Origin: Lentisphaeria bacterium
GTDB taxonomy: Bacteria > Verrucomicrobiota > Lentisphaeria > Oligosphaerales > Oligosphaeraceae
NCBI GenBank assembly: GCA_016287975.1
Contig: JAEEXV010000200.1
Span: 1 to 6,962, forward strand
Direction: 5' to 3'
DNA: 6,962 bases
In this document: in pieces, positions 5,479 through 6,962 of the stretch
Position numbering within the stretch: position 1 is the first letter of the stretch
How the letters are laid out: every line of letters begins with the position of its first letter
Made by a program: the position numbers and the translations under genes
Notes under the pieces: model-generated
What the model saw: only the letters and a program-made list of their open reading frames with translations
What the model was told of the DNA's origin: nothing
Database searches by the model: none

Positions 5479-6962
5479 GGAAGTTGACCGCCGAGGACAT
5501 CGCGGCTCTGCTGGAGAACCCCGAGACCGCCAAAGTGGAATTCAAGGAGGCGAGGAACGCCGTGCCGCGTTCCTTTTGGGAAAGCTACTCCGCCTTCGCG
5601 AACACCGACGGCGGCACCATCCTGCTCGGCGTCAAGGAGGAAAAAAGTGCCTTCCGCATCCAGGGGGTGGCCGATGCCGACAAGTTGATGCAGGACCTCT
5701 GGAACAATGTCAACAACCGCCAGAAGGTCAGTGCAAACATCCTCTTCAACCGCTGCGTCTATTCGGTCGACTGCGGCGGCCGGACCATCGTCGTGGTCGA
5801 GGTTCCGCGCGCCATGCGGGAGGACCGCCCTGTCTTCGTCGGCGCGAATCCATACGCCGGCTCCTATCGCCGCAACGGCGAGGGCGACTACCATTGCGAC
5901 CAGGAGGCCGTCGAGGCCATGATCCGCGACAAGTGCCGCGAGACCGCAGACCGTCGCCTCGTCGAGACGATGACCGTCGCCGACCTCAACCTGGACACTC
6001 TCCGCCGATACCGCAATCTCTTCCGCCAGTGTCGCCCCGATGACCTGACAGCCAACGCCGACGACGAGGAGTTCCTCTGCCGGCACGGTGCCGCGAAACG
6101 CGACGAAAAGGGTGTCGTGCGGCCATTGCTCGCCGCCGTCCTGATGTTCGGCGACTATCACACCATCCAGGACCAATGCCCGCACTACTTCGTCGACTAT
6201 CGGGAAAAGCTCGACGACAACCCCCGCTACAGCGACCGCGTCTGCCCGTTCACCGCAGGATTCAGCGGCAATCTCTTCGACTTCTACTTCCGCGTCGTCA
6301 GCCGCCTGCTCTCCGACGTCAAGACCCCGTTCCAGCTCAACGCCCAGCTCCTCCGCGTCGACGACACCCCCGTCCACAAGGCGCTGCGAGAATGCCTCGC
6401 CAACACCCTCATTCATGCCGACTACACAGGACGGCGCGGCGTCGTCATCGAAAAGACCTTCCGGCATGTTACCTTCGCCAATCCAGGCGCCCTCCGACTC
6501 CCCAAGGACGTCGCGATCGCAGGCGGCACCAGCGACGCCCGGAACGATCTGCTCTTCAATCTCTTCGCCCTCGTCGAAATCGGCGAAAAACTCGGCACCG
6601 GCCTCGTCCAGCTCTTCGCGCTGTGGAAGGAACACGGCTGGCCCACGCCGGATCTCCAGGAGCAGTTCGACCCCGAACGAACAATCCTCACCATCGACTA
6701 TGATGACAAGGAAGACACCGCCGTTCACAGCACGGAAAACGGGAGCGATTGCGATAAAACCGACGGCACTCCCCAGAAAACCGACGGCACTCCCCAGAAA
6801 ACCGACGGCACTCCCCAGAAAGCCGACGGCACTCCCCAGAAAACCGACGGCACTCCCCAGAAAGCCGACGGAACTCCCCAGAAAACCGACGGCACTCCCC
6901 AGAAAACCGACGGCACTCCCCAGAAAACCGACGGCACTCCCCAGAAAACCGACGGCACTCCC
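5475..6962 (+). CDS. AlbA_2 (Schlafen-like) / GHKL ATPase-type protein, C-terminus cut by window edge
   Basis: The frame is open for 496 codons to the window end with no stop. Residues about 14-140 form an AlbA_2 domain: VEFKEA (21-26), SAFANTDGGTILLGV (39-53) and YRRNG (131-135). This fold is shared with Schlafen proteins and binds or cleaves nucleic acid in some members. After a middle region, residues 303-317 (ALRECLANTLIHADY) give the E306/N310 N-box of the HATPase_c_4 (AAA_4, COG2865) family, followed by NPGAL (336-340), GGTSDARN (350-357) and GEKLGTGL (370-377). This part is complete to about residue 420. An acidic linker then leads into KTDGTPQ repeats from residue 428. Relatives often have a C-terminal winged helix after this point, which would lie outside the window. 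Annotations as transcriptional regulator or ATP-binding protein are common; true function is poorly known. The overlap with the helicase suggests a joint defence role. Confidence 0.9.
   Translation, partial: MRKLTAEDIAALLENPETAKVEFKEARNAVPRSFWESYSAFANTDGGTILLGVKEEKSAFRIQGVADADKLMQDLWNNVNNRQKVSANILFNRCVYSVDCGGRTIVVVEVPRAMREDRPVFVGANPYAGSYRRNGEGDYHCDQEAVEAMIRDKCRETADRRLVETMTVADLNLDTLRRYRNLFRQCRPDDLTANADDEEFLCRHGAAKRDEKGVVRPLLAAVLMFGDYHTIQDQCPHYFVDYREKLDDNPRYSDRVCPFTAGFSGNLFDFYFRVVSRLLSDVKTPFQLNAQLLRVDDTPVHKALRECLANTLIHADYTGRRGVVIEKTFRHVTFANPGALRLPKDVAIAGGTSDARNDLLFNLFALVEIGEKLGTGLVQLFALWKEHGWPTPDLQEQFDPERTILTIDYDDKEDTAVHSTENGSDCDKTDGTPQKTDGTPQKTDGTPQKADGTPQKTDGTPQKADGTPQKTDGTPQKTDGTPQKTDGTPQKTDGTP
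6756..6962 (+). repeat. 21-bp tandem repeat encoding KTDGTPQ, at least 9.9 copies
   Basis: Nine complete 21-bp units and 18 bp of a tenth run to the window edge. Units 4 and 6 carry G in place of A at the fourth base (KADGTPQ), and unit 6 also has a silent GGA. All others are identical. Being a multiple of three, gain or loss of units keeps the frame, so the likely outcome is linker-length variation, not on/off switching. The true array length is unknown because it continues beyond 6962. Confidence 0.98.

Noticed and set aside
5445..6728. A 427-codon minus-strand frame antisense to the AlbA_2 gene
   Set aside because: Same cause; the plus-strand frame has the AlbA_2 and HATPase_c_4 signatures and continues across the whole interval.
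6725..6958. Minus-strand frame with a Val-Pro-Ser-Val-Phe-Trp-Gly repeat
   Set aside because: It is the complement of the KTDGTPQ repeat, with no independent start signals.
6756..6962. CRISPR array
   Set aside because: Units are 21 bp, directly adjacent with no spacers, and read in frame as protein.
6756..6962. Phase-variable on/off switch
   Set aside because: Unit length is 21 bp, so slippage by whole units cannot shift the frame.
1957..6962. Firm naming of the locus as DISARM
   Set aside because: Only a DrmD-like helicase is visible. No DrmA, DrmB, DrmC or DISARM methyltransferase lies in the window, and an AlbA_2/AAA_4 gene is not diagnostic of DISARM.

Overview
This is a GC-rich bacterial window with no rRNA, tRNA, CRISPR array or transposase. 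The source organism cannot be fixed from sequence alone. The Sel1 protein with near-identical repeats, the weak or absent Shine-Dalgarno sequences at two of four genes and the codon use would suit a PVC-type bacterium (Verrucomicrobia, Kiritimatiellae or Lentisphaerae). That placement is a guess.

Layout, left to right. (1) 1-946, minus strand: a secreted or periplasmic Sel1-repeat (TPR-like) protein. Its N-terminus lies in the window and its C-terminus runs off the left edge. Its repeats are arranged as a 324-bp superperiod of three 36-residue units. (2) 947-1267: divergent intergenic region with candidate promoters for both flanking genes. (3) 1268-1654, plus strand: a small protein of unrecognised family, possibly a winged-helix DNA binder. 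(4) 1655-1956: intergenic region with a bulged hairpin and a promoter-like TTGAAA/TATATT pair whose spacer carries a perfect dyad. (5) 1957-5478, plus strand: a large SNF2/RapA-type helicase with a C-terminal DUF3883-like (PD-(D/E)xK-type) domain. (6) 5475 to the right edge, plus strand, overlapping the helicase by ATGA: an AlbA_2 (Schlafen-like) plus GHKL-type ATPase protein. Its known part ends in a 21-bp, 7-residue tandem repeat that is still running at the window edge.

The core is the two-gene unit of items 5 and 6. Translational coupling implies the helicase and the AlbA_2/ATPase protein are made together. This helicase architecture is known from anti-phage defence islands, in DISARM DrmD-like proteins and in islands with large DNA methyltransferases. 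The most economical reading is the left part of a multi-gene defence locus whose methyltransferase or other partners, if any, lie beyond 6962. The small gene at 1268 sits just upstream and could be its regulator, but nothing in the sequence proves this. The Sel1 gene is divergent and separate, so it may mark the edge of the island.
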